Shown piece after piece: positions 23,683-38,600 of a stretch of DNA of 64,000 nucleotides. The notes under the pieces are model-generated. The model did no database searches. It was not told the origin of the DNA and saw nothing but the letters and a program-made list of their open reading frames with translations. The stretch is from Lytechinus variegatus (lineage: Eukaryota > Echinodermata > Echinoidea > Temnopleuroida > Toxopneustidae). The translations under genes were made by a program, and so were the position numbers. The stretch lies in the NCBI RefSeq assembly GCF_018143015.1, contig NC_054743.1, positions 37,590,922-37,654,921 of the forward strand, given 5' to 3'. Every line of letters starts with the position of its first letter. The first letter of the stretch is position 1.

Positions 23683-26600
23683 ATGAAAATCATGGGGTAC
23701 TTGCCGTCGCTATGTGGTATATTCTCGGGGGCTTTTGTAATTTGGTTGCTCTTTATAAAAAGAGCTACAAAGCCAGGAAAGCTTATAAAAAGACGAAGAT
23801 TGACACCCGAGAGCTACGATTACAACATGGTTAGAGCGGTAAGTTCAAATTGTACGGGAGGTTGGTTGTTAGTTCACGGGGGTTCAGCCGACCAGCAGCA
23901 GCTAACAAAGTCAGAAGAGTGCACCGCTACTCGCTAGCAATTGCCAATAGCATGCACAGACAGTATGCTATTTCTTGGTGATTTTGATTATTTTTGTTTC
24001 ATCTGAGTGAGAGCTACATGAGGTTCACCAAGGTTCTACACAGGGTTAAGAAATCTTGACTAGAAAGTTATTTATGCTTGATTTATAATTTTATATGAAA
24101 TTTATTCATAGATCTATCATGATCTAGATCACAAAAAATGCTTCTGTGACTGTCATTTCTTCATCAATTTCAATTCTATATCCTCAATTTATGTCACCAC
24201 TACAGTGTCAACTGGGCTGAAATGAAAATTGTTTTAAATTTCATTGTGAGATGCCGGATGAGCTCCACATCATTGATGTGTTAGTTTCATTTTTTTTATC
24301 TTTAAAGGTCATACAAAAAAATGAGAATCGTGTACAGTAAACAACACACATTTAAATTAAAAGTTTATTTTCAGCAAAGTAGGCCTGGAGTCATTACATT
24401 CAATTACTTTGATTTTTTTCACTAGTTATGGGCTTTAAACTTAAAGGTTGAAAAAATACCTTCACCAAAAATTGCTAAAATTTCATATTTTGCACCTTTA
24501 TTTCCATGAAATGGTATTCTGTTTGTCATATTTCCTTGGAATTGTTTTGATTTATTTGGAAACTATCAAGAAAATGAAAAATATTCAGCTCTTTCTTGAC
24601 TCTGAAAAAGATTGTTTTTTTATGTTAAAAAACCCTACAGAAAACCTTCACCAAAAGTGGAGTGGCTAAAATTCCACATTTTGCATCTTTAAATATGAAA
24701 TGGCTAGTTATTTTCCATATTTCCTTGAAATTGTTTTGATTTAATAGTTGGAAGCTATCAAGAAAATTAAGAAGATTCTCCTCTCTCTTCACCCTTCTTC
24801 ATCGTTTATGATGTTACACTAGGTCAATATATTTTTTTGTAGTCCCACATATAGACTTTTATGGTGTTGCGACATTAACTGAAAACGACCATTGATCATT
24901 TGATTGTTTTACACTTGGTCAACACCATGAAATTCTACATGTGGGACTGCAAGAATAAAACACATTTACCGAGTGTAACATCATCATAAATCAGAGTCAA
25001 GAAAGAGCTGAAAATTCTTAATTTTTCGGTAGTTTCCAATTAAATCAAAACAATTTCAAGGTAATATGGAAAATAGATGGCATTTCATGGATTTAAAGAT
25101 GAAAAAGTAATTTTTAGCTACTTTTGGTGTTCTTTTAATGGGGGGAGGTTGCTTTGGCAAATTGAGCAAGATACTGTACATGTACAAGCACACATAGAAC
25201 GTAAGATTTGATGGCAAGGTTCTTCGAAGAGGTACATGTACCTGGCAATAAATTGTCAGTAATTTGCGCTGATTATATATCAGTTTCCATGTTTTTTTTT
25301 CCATTATATGAGAGATAGTTGTGATTATCCAAAAGATATTGAATTTAATACCTTGGTCACATTTGCTCAACGGCGGCCGTATGGCGAGTCGAAAACAGCC
25401 GTTTGAACATTTTTAGTACCAACTACGTATAGGTGGTTTGAATCAAAATTAATGAAACGGCTGTTTTTGACTCGCCGTATGGTCACCATATAGCAAATGT
25501 GTCCAACGTATTAATGATATTTTATTATTCTATTTCCAGAACAACCACTTGCCCGATCAGGCGATTGCCCGCACATCATTTTCTCTTGCCCCAGGCAAGC
25601 GGGTTTGTCGTGCCCTGAAAGTGTTAGGCAATATAATAAAGAGCAAAATATACAAATAGTCAGTCTGCAAGCCCCTGTGTTAATGAGCAAATGAGCAAGA
25701 TTTATGCAAGTCCTCTCGTGGTTGAATTCATATCCCTACAAAATCTTGTGAATTGTTCGACTTTTTTCTCAAAGAATTTTCTCCTTGAGTAGAATTGATT
25801 ATTTTTGTTCCATAGGAAAGAGTACATGTTACGTTTTTTATACTGGTTGTTTTTTTTTGAATAAAATATTTTTATAAAACGGTGAATTTCAGGCCTGAAA
25901 AGAGGCCTCAGAGTTTTCTTCCTCTGTTTTCTATTGCAAATTGTGCCAACATTTGTGTTTTGGGTACAAACATTATTTATATCATCAGAAAGCTCAAACT
26001 CTCTACATGTACTTTTATACAATGTCACTCTTGATATGTGACACCTTATAGATGGGTCAGCAGCCAGCCTTTTTCATCAAGATGCAAGACGAGATTTCAG
26101 AAATTTCTGAGTAGCATAACATCTAGAGTTCTGATTGGCTGAATAATGTTTTCAAAACAACAGGCGCAGGTTATTTGAAGAGATTACCACATGGTGAGTG
26201 TGACCTACAGAGGCCCAGTGTGGGAACATTGGAATTTGCATTGGTGTGTGTTCTCTATGACCAATCATAGCACAGTAGATTGTTTTTGAGCTGCTAAATG
26301 TACTTGGCCTATGAAGACCTGGCTGCTGACCCATCTAAAATACCTCTTCTTATAAGAACTATCATATTAAAGCTTAGATCTTCAGCTTTGTCATAATCTA
26401 AAAAAATAATTTGTGCTCAAACAGAAAATAAGGGTAAAAACAACAACTTTTGTTGCATGAAAATAATTATTTTGTTTCATGTTGTAGATGAAAAGTTTCC
26501 TCTATATTACAACATCTTTTTAAAAATTCAAACACATCACCTGAAAGAATGATTTTTTCTTTATAAAGATACCAAAAACATGAAATTTGGTTAATATTTA

Positions 26601-29600
26601 GAGTAGCAATGGCCGAATTAAAAGAGGTGTTTTGGTCCGCACCAAGCTCATTAACAATGCAAAAACACTCTAGTCATGAATATCACTTGGATAAAAGAAG
26701 CTACTTTTTCAGGGCTTGCCGACTGACTGATACTTCATTCAATTATATTTTTGTATAATTTAAAGACAGAAAAGAAAAAATAATGTTTACAAATTTCCAA
26801 AGTTTCCGGTTTCTCAACCCTCCATCAACCATCTGAAGATCTAGCTCTTGAAGACAATGTTTTTTGTGGAATAGCCTATAATGTTTCTCACCTAGTAACT
26901 TCGACAATATCTCGTCATAAATTAATCACTTTTGGCAACCATCACATCTAAAGAGCAATGACACTAATGTTAATAGTCTGTTTAGCAAAGTGATTTTTTC
27001 TTGCCAGCCCAAAGCCCCAAGCTGTCCTGATTAGATATTCAAAGAAAATAGATCATAGACTAAGCCCCCCCCCCTCCTTATTTCTTGCCCAGGACAGTTA
27101 CTTTTTGTCTCACCTGCATAGCAGAGTGAGACTATAGGCCCCGCTTTTCCGACGGCGGCGGGGTCAACATCAAATCTTAACCTAAGGTTAAGTTTTTGAA
27201 ATGGCATCATAACTTAGAAAGTATGTGGACCTAGTTCATGAAACTTGGCCATAAGGTTAATCAAGTATTACTGAACATCCTATTAGAGTTTCATGTCACA
27301 TGACCAAGGTCAAAGGTCATTTAGGGTCAATGAACTTGGACCATGTTGGAGGAAACAACATCAAAATCTTAACTTAAGGTTAAGTTTTTGAAATGACATC
27401 ATAACTTAGGAAATATATGGACCTAGTTCATGAAACTTGAACATAAGGTTAATCAAGTATCACTGAACATCCTGCATGAGTTTTATGTCACATGACCATT
27501 GGGGGTTTCTGTTGAATTCCCATCATAACTTTGAAATTTTATGGATCTGATTCATGAAACTTTTACATAATAGTAATCAAGCATCACTGAACATTTTGTG
27601 CAAGTTTCAGGTCTCATGATTAAGGTCAAAGGTCATTTAGGGTCAATGAACTTTGGCCGAATTGGGGGTATCTGTTGAATTACCATCATAACTTTGAAAG
27701 TTGATTGGTCTAGTTCGTTAAACTTGGACATTAGAGTAATCAAATATCACTGAACATCCTGTGTGCATTTCAGGTCAATTGACCAAGGTCAAAGGTCATG
27801 TAAGGTCAATGAACTTTGGCCTTGTTGGTTTTTTTTGTTGAATAAACATATCTCTGTAAGTTCATAAAAAGTTCATAAAAAGTGGACATGCATCACTGAC
27901 CATCTTGTGCAAGTTAGAGTAGTTTTCAAAGTCAGCACTGCTGCTATATTGAACCGCGTGAAAGCAGGTGAGAAGGCCAGAGGCATTCCACTTGTTATGG
28001 TTGAGCTCACATTTGAGTTTATAATTTCTGACAATTCTAGTTATGATGTAAAGATCTTTTGTAAATTTCACTTATTGAATGGTTTATTTTCCCTTCAGAA
28101 TATCCCCCTTCGAGCTTCGGGTAACCTGTTAAGATTTGTACTGCACCTTTCGAACACAGTAAGTTTGGGAGTCTATAAGAGTATGCATAGTATGAATAAT
28201 TATCAAGAAAGAGGAATTAACAAGGACTGAAACCGCAAGATGGGTAAAAGAGCATATTACTTGGACGATTTGATGATATAACTTGTGAAAATCTATTGAA
28301 TTGTGTGTGGATGGGATGGGGGAGGGGTTATCTTATGCTTTTTATGTCTACAATGCGTATCAAAAAAAGTTTTTATCATTTAAAGTGGGTTCACATTTCA
28401 TTTTTTATTTAATACTTGTTTCTCCACACCTTTTCCAAGCTTGACAATGATTTACGAAATGAAAATCAAGCCTAAGCCATTTTATGTAAATCACAGCTCA
28501 GTGTAAAGCAAATGTCATGATTGCCTCGGTGTGTGGGGGAGTGGGATGGGGCGCAATGCACTCTTCGAAGTGTTTTGGGCAAGGAAAAAAAGTTTGAAAT
28601 GGTAAAAGATACATGTATCTTCAAATCAATTTTACTAGCTAAATGCCACGTGTTCTTCATGATTAAGGTCTACTTTTATTCGCATAACTATTTCAAAGTT
28701 CTGCGCAAATCATTTTCACTAACTCTTCAAAAGTTAGTGGTGCTCACTCAAGCGGAATTTTTTTTCCGACAGTCATTTGCTTAAATGGATCTGTACCAAT
28801 GTTAAAATGTGGAAAAATCTTCAGGATATTACAAGTTTATAATTTTATAGGATTTATTCTAAGTGTAAACTTTTTTTGATACGCACTGTATAGAGATAGA
28901 AAGGGCATAGATCAAGCTATGTAAACACAGAACCAAATTTTTTATGTGTACTCTTTATATTATTTGTGTAAGGCATATAACAGGTTTGGAATGGTCATTA
29001 GATTCAATGTTTATCTGTATTTTGTCAACAATTTTATGGTGATAATGATAATAGAAACAAAATTAAAATATAATGATCTTTTTTTTTATTTTCTTATCAA
29101 CTCTAAATAGTGGATTGGCAGGTTAATTCTCAACCCTAAAACGAAAAGGTAAATCATCTTTGATATATCTTGCTCTGTTTTATCCGATGTTTACATTGTT
29201 ACATATTACACTCCTTTCTTTCTCTCATCTCCACCTCTTATACCTCACCTGCCTTTGCATAGATTCTGCCTACTGTTTACATGTTTTAGTTCTCCTTTTC
29301 AATTCTGTAGGTGCAGTGTGGACATTTTCACATTTACATGTAACTTGGCACATCCATTGCTAGCACTCAAAGATTAGGCCAGCTGTAAACTGTAAACAAG
29401 TAAATCCTAATTATCTGTAATGGATTTGGCTGGCTACTGGCCTATTCAAATTGTATCAAAATACAAGTTGAGTCAGACAGAACTGGAGGACTTTGATATG
29501 GAATATGGCTGAAGATGCACTTTGGTTTATCTTTTGGAACCCTAAACTTAAAGTCATAAAGCAGGTCAGAAACTGACCTCCAGAATCTGTAGAAAGTGAG

Positions 29601-32600
29601 AAGGTACTGGAGTACAGATTGTAGGCTTGTGTGTTTACCGTTCTCATAGACCTTTGAACAGGTCTGCTTCCCTTACAATCAAAGGAAGCAATGGTCAATC
29701 CGTTTTTAAGAGATCAAAGTTCATCATGTAGGGCTTTATGATGTGGCATATCAGATAAATATTTGGTTAATACCAGGTACATAGATATCACCTCACACAG
29801 AATTCTGGGTTTACTTTTCATTTTTTAGATACAAGTTACAACTTCAATTTATTTCACTTTGATGCTTTTTTGTGTTTTTGTTTTTACTTGTTTTATACTT
29901 GTACTTTTATAAACATGACTTGCTGAGTAAAAACTTTAAGTATTTCTTATCAATTGGTTACCGGGTATCTAGTTTTTTGTCTCACCTGCATAGCAGAGTG
30001 AGACTATAGGTGCCGCTTTTCTGATGGCGACTGCGGCATCAACACCAAATCTTAACTGAAGGTCAAGTTTTTGAAATGACAGCATAACTTAGAAAGTATA
30101 TGGACCTAGTTCATGAAACTTGGCCATAAGATTAATCAAGTATTACTGAACATCCTGCGAGAGTTTTAGGTCACATGACCAAGGTCAAAGGTCATTTAGG
30201 GTCAATGAACTTAGACCATGTTGGGGGAATCATCAAAATCTTAACCTAAGGTTAAGTTTTTAAATGTCATCATAACTTAGAAAATATATGGACCTAGTTC
30301 ATGAAACTTGGACATATGGTAAATCAAGTACCGGTATTACTGAATTATTACATCCTGATTGAGTTTCACATCACATGGCCAAGGACAAAGGTTAATGGAC
30401 TTTGGCCATTTTGGGGGTATTTGTTGCATTACCATCATAACAGTTCTGTAAATATATTGGTCTAGTGGACATAAGAGACATCAAGTTTCACTGAAAAATT
30501 TCAGGTCACATGACCAAAGTCAAAGGTCATTTAAGGTCATTAAACTTTGGCCATTTTAGAGGTACATGTAATTATTAGATTGTTGTCATAACTTTCAAAG
30601 TTTATACTAGATATAGTGTATGTGGATATAGGGGTACCGGTAATCAAGTGTCACTGACAAGTTTTAGATTACATGATCAAGGTCAAATGTTAATGAACGT
30701 AGTTATTGTATCATATGAATGGTGTGTTTTGTGAATAATTATTTTATGGTAGTTTTCCATGTCAGCACTGCTGCTATATTGAATTGCGTGATTGATGCAG
30801 ATGAGACCACCAGAGGCATTCCACTTGTTTATTCAAAAGTGGCGAATGAAAATTGAGAGCAGATTCCATGGAAACGGGAAGGGTATAACTTCATGCAATA
30901 TTTGGTTCCTACCAAATTCATTCACATTTTAGTACAAGGACAGATACTCTAAGCAATTAAAGGAAACCAAAACCCAAGAACAGAAGCAATCTTATTGGAA
31001 AGAGTAAAGTGAGAGGAACAAGTTTCATCAAAATTGCAGAGCTACCAAGTCTCACGCATTATGCGTGAGACTCACGCATTTTGGACTCTTGTTCATCCCC
31101 TCATATCTCTGTCTCACGCAACTCTCACAGCCTATCCCCATATACTTTGTACACAATGTCTGTGATCTCACTCAGATTCACAGAAAATCTCACGCATAGC
31201 TGGTCTTTGAACTTGGCATCTCTGAAATTGGTTGTGACATGAGCAAGTTACAGTGTATGGACATGTAAAAAGTCCTTTTGTAATTTCTATGGGGATCCTC
31301 AAATTGGCAAACATGCTTCGACAGCGCTCCTTTATTTATATTTCCTCCTGAACTTAGCGTATGTGGTGTGAATTATATTTTCCCATGATTATGCTGAGAA
31401 TGAGGCAATATGCAATTTGAAAGATAATGGGGAAAATCAGAAAAATTGTGTACAAAACCAATGAAGAGTTGTACACAAAATCAGCAATTTTAATTTTAAG
31501 CATGTTTACCAATTTGAGGATCCCCATAGAAAGTGCAACAAAACCTTATAAACATCCATAATTTGTTAATTTCACAATCAATTTTGATGAAACTAGTTTT
31601 AAATTGTTCCTCTCATTTTACTCTTTCCAATAAAATTGCTTCTCTTCTTGGGTTTTGGTTTCCTTTAAGGTCAATATTTTAATTTCAATCTCTTTATGCA
31701 GTGTTACTGCATATACAGTATGCTATTTCCTTGGTCCCACCTTGTATTTGAACTTCCTATTTGTAAAAAAAAGGCGATGGGATTTAGGTTCATGTATGTA
31801 ATAGATATGGAATTGACTTTATAGAGGTACATGTATCCTGTAAAAAAAATTTGACAGTCATATAGGCCTATAAAATTGTGTGTGTATGCCTTTCCTAATT
31901 TGTGTTGATCTATAAGCAGAGTTCATTTGCAATTTGATTTGTATTCAGATCACAAAATGAGGCCTGTTCATATACATGTAGAGGCCTGGTTTTGTATGTA
32001 TGCCCCAGAATTAAAAAATTCAACTTCTGTTGAAATAATCAACAAAATTAAACAAGCCATTTTGATTACAGTCACAATATAATATTTTTTTCTGCAGGTG
32101 ATTTCTCAATACTGTTTGTCTTCTTGTCTTTTAGGAAATCCCACTTCAATTTACTTCACAACTTTGTAATAGAGGACCCACCCACATATGAACCTGTTGT
32201 ACCAACCACAGAGCCAAGTGAAGCCAGTGACCCTCTCAAGATTGATTTAGACTATCTTATTCAGCCAGAGAGGAAAGAAAGCAAAGATTTCAGGTTCAAA
32301 ACGGTCTCGGATTATTACCATGCCTACAGGTAAAATTGTAGCTAAATAATCTAGGCAGGGGCTGCAATTTTTGTCTCACCTGCGAAGCAAAGTGAGACTA
32401 TAGGCACCGCTTTTCCGACGGCGGCGGCGGCGTCAACATCAAATCTTAACCTGAGGTTAAGTTTTTGAAATGACGTCATAACTTAGAAAGTATATGGACC
32501 TAGTTAAAACTTGGCCATAAGGTTAATCAAGTATTACTGAACATCCTATTAGAGTTTCATGTCACATGACCAAGGTCAAAGGTCATTTAGGGTCAATGAA

Positions 32601-35600
32601 CTTAGACCATGTTGGAGGAATCAACATCGAAATCTTAACCTGAGGTTAAGTTTTTTAAATGTCATCATAACTTAGAAAATATATGGACCTAGTTCATGAA
32701 ACTTGGACATAAGGTTAATCAAGTATCACTGAACATCCTGCATGAGTTTCACGTCACATGACCAAGGTCAAAGGTCATTTAGGGTCAATGAACTTTGGCC
32801 GAATTGGGGATATCTGTTGAACTCCCATCATAACTTTGATAGTTTATGGATCTGATTCATGAAACTTGGACATAATAGTAATCAAGCATCACTGAAAATT
32901 TTGTGCAAGTTTCATGTCTCATGATTAAGGTCAAAGGTCATTTAGGGTCAATGAACTTTGGAAGAATCGGGGGTATCTGTTGAATTACCATCATAACTTT
33001 GAAAGTTTATTGGTCTAGTTCATTAAACTTGGACATTAGAGTAATCAAGTATCACTGAACATCCTTTGCGCGTTTCAGGTCACATGACCAAGGTCAAAGG
33101 TCAATGAACTTTGGCCGAATTGGGTGTATCTGTTGAATTACCATCATAACTTTGAAAGTTTATGGATCTGATTCATGAAACTTGTACATAAGAGTAATCA
33201 AGTATCACTGAACATCCTGTTCGAGTTTCAGGTCACATGATCAAGGTCAAAGGTCATGTAAGGTCTATGAACTTTGGCCATGTTGGGGTTTTTTGTTGAA
33301 TAACCATCATATCTCTGTAAGTTTATTGGTCTAGTTCATAAAAAAGGGAAATAAGAGTAACCATGTATCACTGAACATCTTGTGCGAGTTAGAGTAGTAT
33401 TCAAAGTGAGCACTGCTGCTATATTGAATCGCGTGATGCAGGTGAGACGGCCAGAGGCATTCCACTTGTTTGTCTTTGTCTTTACGAGTCTAATGATAAT
33501 AATAACAACGCGCCTCGGAATAGAATATTTCTAGATAGATGGCGCTATATAAATGCCTATTATTAATGCTGTTACGCAAAACGTCAGCAATACGTGTGAT
33601 GTGGAAGACTACTTATAGTTCGCAGCCATCGACCGGTCTCATGTTTGTCGTCATTCTCTTTTTGTTAACAAATGTGCAGTGGCATTTTTCACAACGAGAA
33701 TCCTGGGGCGGTATTCTGAACATTGACTTTTCTCCATATTTTATCTTATCAGAGATATGACAAAATAGGTATTCTAGTGGATGTCATAACTTTTGTCACA
33801 AAAATTGTCATAAATTTTGTCTCTTCTCTTTAGTGCGCACCAAAAATACGCGGCCTTAAATACGCATAATCCTTTTATACAAGCAAAAGATATGACAAAA
33901 GTTATGACAGGGGGTAGCAGTTATAAATTTTGTCATATCGTTTTGTACCAAATACCCAGATACCCTGCCAACCGAATGTCAAGCAAATAATTATATTATT
34001 TAGATTAGATTGTGGTATTAGTTTCACTCATCTTCCGTTACAATTTTCAAAATTATTTTTTCATGCTACAATTAGTTAGGCCCTACATACATGTATTTAT
34101 TCCTCCTTTTTTTCTCTGTCTTCCTTACTTTTCTACTTCTCCTCTAAATTCCTTCACAGCTCCCTGTCTCTTTCGTAATTAAGCGCATCAATATACGCGT
34201 AACTGAGTAAAGAATTAATCTGTTGTCTCACGATGCGGCAAACTGAAATTGCGACGTTTCGACTGCACCTGCTAGTCTTCGTCAGGCAATGAAGTTGACA
34301 CTCGCTGCGCGCGCCTTTTATACCGTAGGCTACGGGCCGTCGGTGCCGGAACCGCCATGGTGTGATTGGTCGGCGCAACCGACCAATCAGAAGCCGCGGA
34401 CGGTGCGATCGCCGTGGGGCTTGCGGACGTCGGGGAAAACCCGTCGGCTGCAGTCGGCGTGGAAAGCGGGCGATTTGCGGACGTCGAGGAGTGAACCGCG
34501 GTAGCTGTGCAAAAACTAATGTGGTTGGATGCGGACGTCGGAGGGCGGTCGACCGGTGAGCAACGGGCGGTCGTAGGGGGCGCATGTCGGCGAATGGTCG
34601 GAAGCCATTCTTCAGGGATGTCAATGCCGTTATCCCTGTTCACATTATTAGGATGAAGACGAATTTGGATAGCCTCTTTAACACGCCGTGTGTACCAGTG
34701 CTTATCCCGCGCTATACAGCTTACCTCGTCCCAATTGGGAGGGTGATCTGCATTCCAAGCGTGCTCTGCAACTGCCGAACTATCTATGCGTCGGTGCTTG
34801 ACATCTCTGCGATGTTCTAGCATTCGCTCGTTAACGGGTCTGCCCGTTTCCCCGATGTAAACCTTGTCACAAGCCCCGCATGGTATCTTGTAAACAACGC
34901 CATCGAGTCTGCCGGGTAGCGCGGGGTCTTTGGGGCGCACTAACTGTTTACGGATAGTAGTGTCGGACTTGAAAACCGCGCGTATGCTGTACTTCTCTAA
35001 GTGCCGGCGTAGTTGGCAGGAAATAGAATCGACAAACGGAAGTATGACGGTAGACTTGCAGCGCACAATGTCTTCTTCGGCGACGTTCTTTCTCTTTCAC
35101 GTCGTTGCGCGATGCCAGCAACTGTTTTAGGGATACGCCCTACATGACACAGGGCTTTCCTATTGGCTAGAACGGCTCCAACTGGGAACTAACGATGATT
35201 TTGATTGGTTTGCTTCCGAAAAGATGGGTGGGAACTTTGAGAGATATGACAGGGAAAAGACAATGTTCAGAATACCGATTTGTGACAATCATAGCGGTGT
35301 CATATCTCAGAGAGAAATGACAAAATTTATGACAAAAGTTATGACAAATTTCCAGAATACCACCCCTGGTCAATATAAATAAAATGACAACTATTAAATG
35401 CAAGATGGGATTGTAGGCAGGGGCTGTGAAGCAGCTAATTTTCATGGTCTTATGCATCAGACATACAGCGTAAGAGCAGAGATAATAAGCAGCAGCCTCC
35501 ACCTAAATTATAGGCTAGTACAGCTATTGATTAAAAACTTTTATTAATAATACTCATACATCAAAGCTAGCCATGACCTAACTAAAAAAAGGTGTATAAC

Positions 35601-38600
35601 ACTTAAAGTTGGTATTTTCACGATATTCCCCGGACTTGAATATTTGTGACAGAGATGAAAGACTATTGGAATCCAGTTCATACCATTTTCATTTATTTCA
35701 TTTCATAGGATGGCGTTGAGAGGGGTTATTTTATAAATAAATGATTTTAAAATAACTATAATTAATAATACCGATAGTTAAAAAATAACTTTGATTATTA
35801 ATGATTATAAAATAAGTATTATTATGATTATTTTATTAACAGTTTGTGTTACTGTTGATAATAGTATTATTACTGCTATCATTAATGTTATTATTGTTGT
35901 TGTTGTTGTTGTCATTCTTCTTCTTTTTCATTCTCTTTTTTATCTTCATCTGCTTCTTTTCTTTTACTTCTTTTCAGTTGAAGTAGTAGTATTTTGCTAT
36001 TCTTTTTTATTCTATAGAAAATGTTTGCCCTTTTCCTATATTTTTTTATAAGTACAGTATATAGATATGTTGCAGCATTCAGTTAGAGCTGGTATGTACA
36101 TATATGTAGGTAGAGAGGGGCTTATGTAACATTTGGGGCACAGAAGAACCAACAAAGTTTATCATTGTTCTCTTTTTCAAATCATATTTCTCAAATCTTG
36201 GAGGGGCTTCTGTGTTACCGGTACTATTTTTGTCCTATCTGTATACCCTCTTGAAGAGATAAGGATATGAATTGGGATTCTAGTAAACTCATCATAATAT
36301 AAGTTCATGACCTGATACACTTTGCTTGCTTACATGTAGGAAAGATTAGACCTGAGTGGCTGAGTCATTAATATGTTTGAATTTGGTTATCAATTGGGGG
36401 GGGGGGGACTTTCCCCCAAACCTACAGAAAATTCACACTTTACATACTTGTACTTCGGGCCTAATGTACATGTACATGTATACATGTAAATATATTGTCC
36501 TTATTTCCTTACAGTATTTTTTATTTAATGTACGTGTAAGTTATTATTAAAGTGAAAAATATTACCTTCTGTCTTGACTAAAAATTTAAGTAAATGTGGG
36601 GGGGGGGTGTGGGGAAACCCAATATTACAGAATACAGATGTTCAAAGAAATAACAAGAAATTCAACAAAATTATAAATTACTTAAATGTATGTACGTGTA
36701 CATGTATATAGGCCTATTGTATTGTGGACATAATAACATTTTAAGGATTTTACAAGAAACAACTTCATTGATTTCAAGTAATGTTGGTCAATATTACTTA
36801 GAAAGAATTTTAGAAAAAATTGTGAGTTTTGATGCTGAGATTTTCAGAAATTGAGTTAGAGTTCGAACCCCCTGGGAGGATCATTGTACCTGGCTGTAAA
36901 AATGTTTGTTTCTATTGGTATGCTCTAAATTAATTCTGCTATTGACTAGCAAGTAGCTGCTCTTCACTTTTGCTGATCTTTATTCCAGTATCTGCTAGTA
37001 ATGACCGATTGCCATTTAATTATAGAAGAAACCTACATAAACTATTAAAGTTGACTTCATAGAGGGACTTTGAAATGTTTGCACAGTAATACCACGTGCC
37101 CCAATGCTTAATCTTAAATTGTATCTGTTGGTTCCTCTTCCGTTGTATTAATTGTTAGGTGATCTTTGGATGGCCAAGGCCATGCATCATATACTCTACA
37201 GCATACTACATGTATGTTCATGCAGTTGAAAATATATATATACCGGTATATATTGTGCTATTTCAGTGATAAAAATAATAATAATAGTGTATATTTGTAG
37301 AGCGCACACTCCGTCAGTAGATGCTCATGGCACTAGCCGAGCAACAGTTCTCTTTTACAATGTAAAAATTAGATTTTATATTTTAAAAAGGTTATTCTAC
37401 CATGTCCTAAACTTTTGGGTATTTTTCATGAAGTATTATTGGAGAAAGATAATACTAAATTGGTACTAATAAATCACCTCAATTTTATAAAGAAATCTTT
37501 TTTTTGGAATTTGAATACCTGAATTTCATGTACAGGCATTTTGATTTCAATTTTTTTAGGCAAAGTCATTTTTCTTGAGGTAAATAAAAAAGGTCAATTC
37601 AATTCTTTTATTAATTTCGTAATTGTGGGGGTCTAGTGGTTAAGACTCGTCTTTCAATATGAAAGACGTGGGTTCAATTCTAAGCCATGTCATGTGTTTT
37701 CCACTTGCAATAAATTTATCCACATTATGCTGCACTCAACCCTGGTGAGGTAAATGGGTACCAGCAGGAAGTTATTCCTCTAAAGGCTGTGAGCACTGGA
37801 ATCGATACTAGCTTAGCCAGGGTAATATAGGAGTGCCTTGAATACCTAGCAAGGTATAATCGTGCAATATACAAGTCCGATCTTATTATTATGCATAAAA
37901 CACAAAGCAGTTATATGCAATAAACTATGACTTGTAATACAAGCTCATGGCTAGCAAAACAGTGATTCCTTTGACATTTCCCATGAAAAAATTTACCTAA
38001 ATTTTCAAAACAAATCAGGGGGAATATAAAATGCATAATATCCTAGGCCAATGAAAAGTGCATTGAAGCAATGAGACTAAACATGACATTAACATGGTTC
38101 CACAATCAGTTATTGATAAAGAAACTCATAACTCATACCTGTGCTGTACATGTAGGATATTGTGCATTGAAGTACAGGCAACTGTCAATTAATTGCTTGA
38201 AATACAAGTATGTTTTTGTATATACAGTAAAATGCATGTTTTATTGTGTATTTTGTAGGTAGGAATTAATTCCTTAAAAAGCTGTGTGCGCTATGAACGC
38301 CTAGCTTAGCCGGGTAATATAGTAGCGCCTTGAGCACCTTCATGTAACAAGGTGGATATGTGCACAATATAAATATCATATATTATTATTATTATTATTA
38401 TGATGTAATTTGCTTAAAACCATTGTTTGTTTAATCTGTTGGGAGTTTTTCTGGACTACCCCTATTTCCTCATTTACTTGCCAACAACTGCACAGTATTG
38501 ATATTGTCAGAAAAGACACCAAAAGCATGTGAAATTTCAAAAAAAGTTCTGGCAAACATCATTTTCTTGAAACGTGGCATCCGTCTTGGATTTTTTTCAT

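Larger units (their letters stand above)
33703..35369. mobile_element. Inverted-repeat element, ends CCTGGGG(C/T)GGTATTCTG, split by a Penelope-like fragment
   Basis: Left CCTGGGGCGGTATTCTGAAC is mirrored by right TTCCAGAATACCACCCCTGG. Both halves repeat ATGACAAAA-type blocks in opposite orientation. The Penelope-like segment (about 34085-35160) lies between the halves. Confidence 0.6.

Noticed and set aside
25551-25660. Exon-like segment after TCTATTTCCAG in FAAH intron 1
   Set aside because: It translates to [14 protein letters not shown]... and then stops, does not align with the FAAH family, and exons 1 and 2 already join in frame without it.
27907-28230. Single open frame of 107 codons
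   Set aside because: Only its middle (28099-28158) is FAAH exon 2, bounded by AG and GT; the rest is transposon end and intron.
34289-34559. Plus-strand open frames of 65-71 codons
   Set aside because: They are antisense shadows of the GC-rich Penelope-like frame on the minus strand.
37625-37695. tRNA gene
   Set aside because: A and B boxes are present but the acceptor stem and 3' end are not; the sequence continues into a SINE body.
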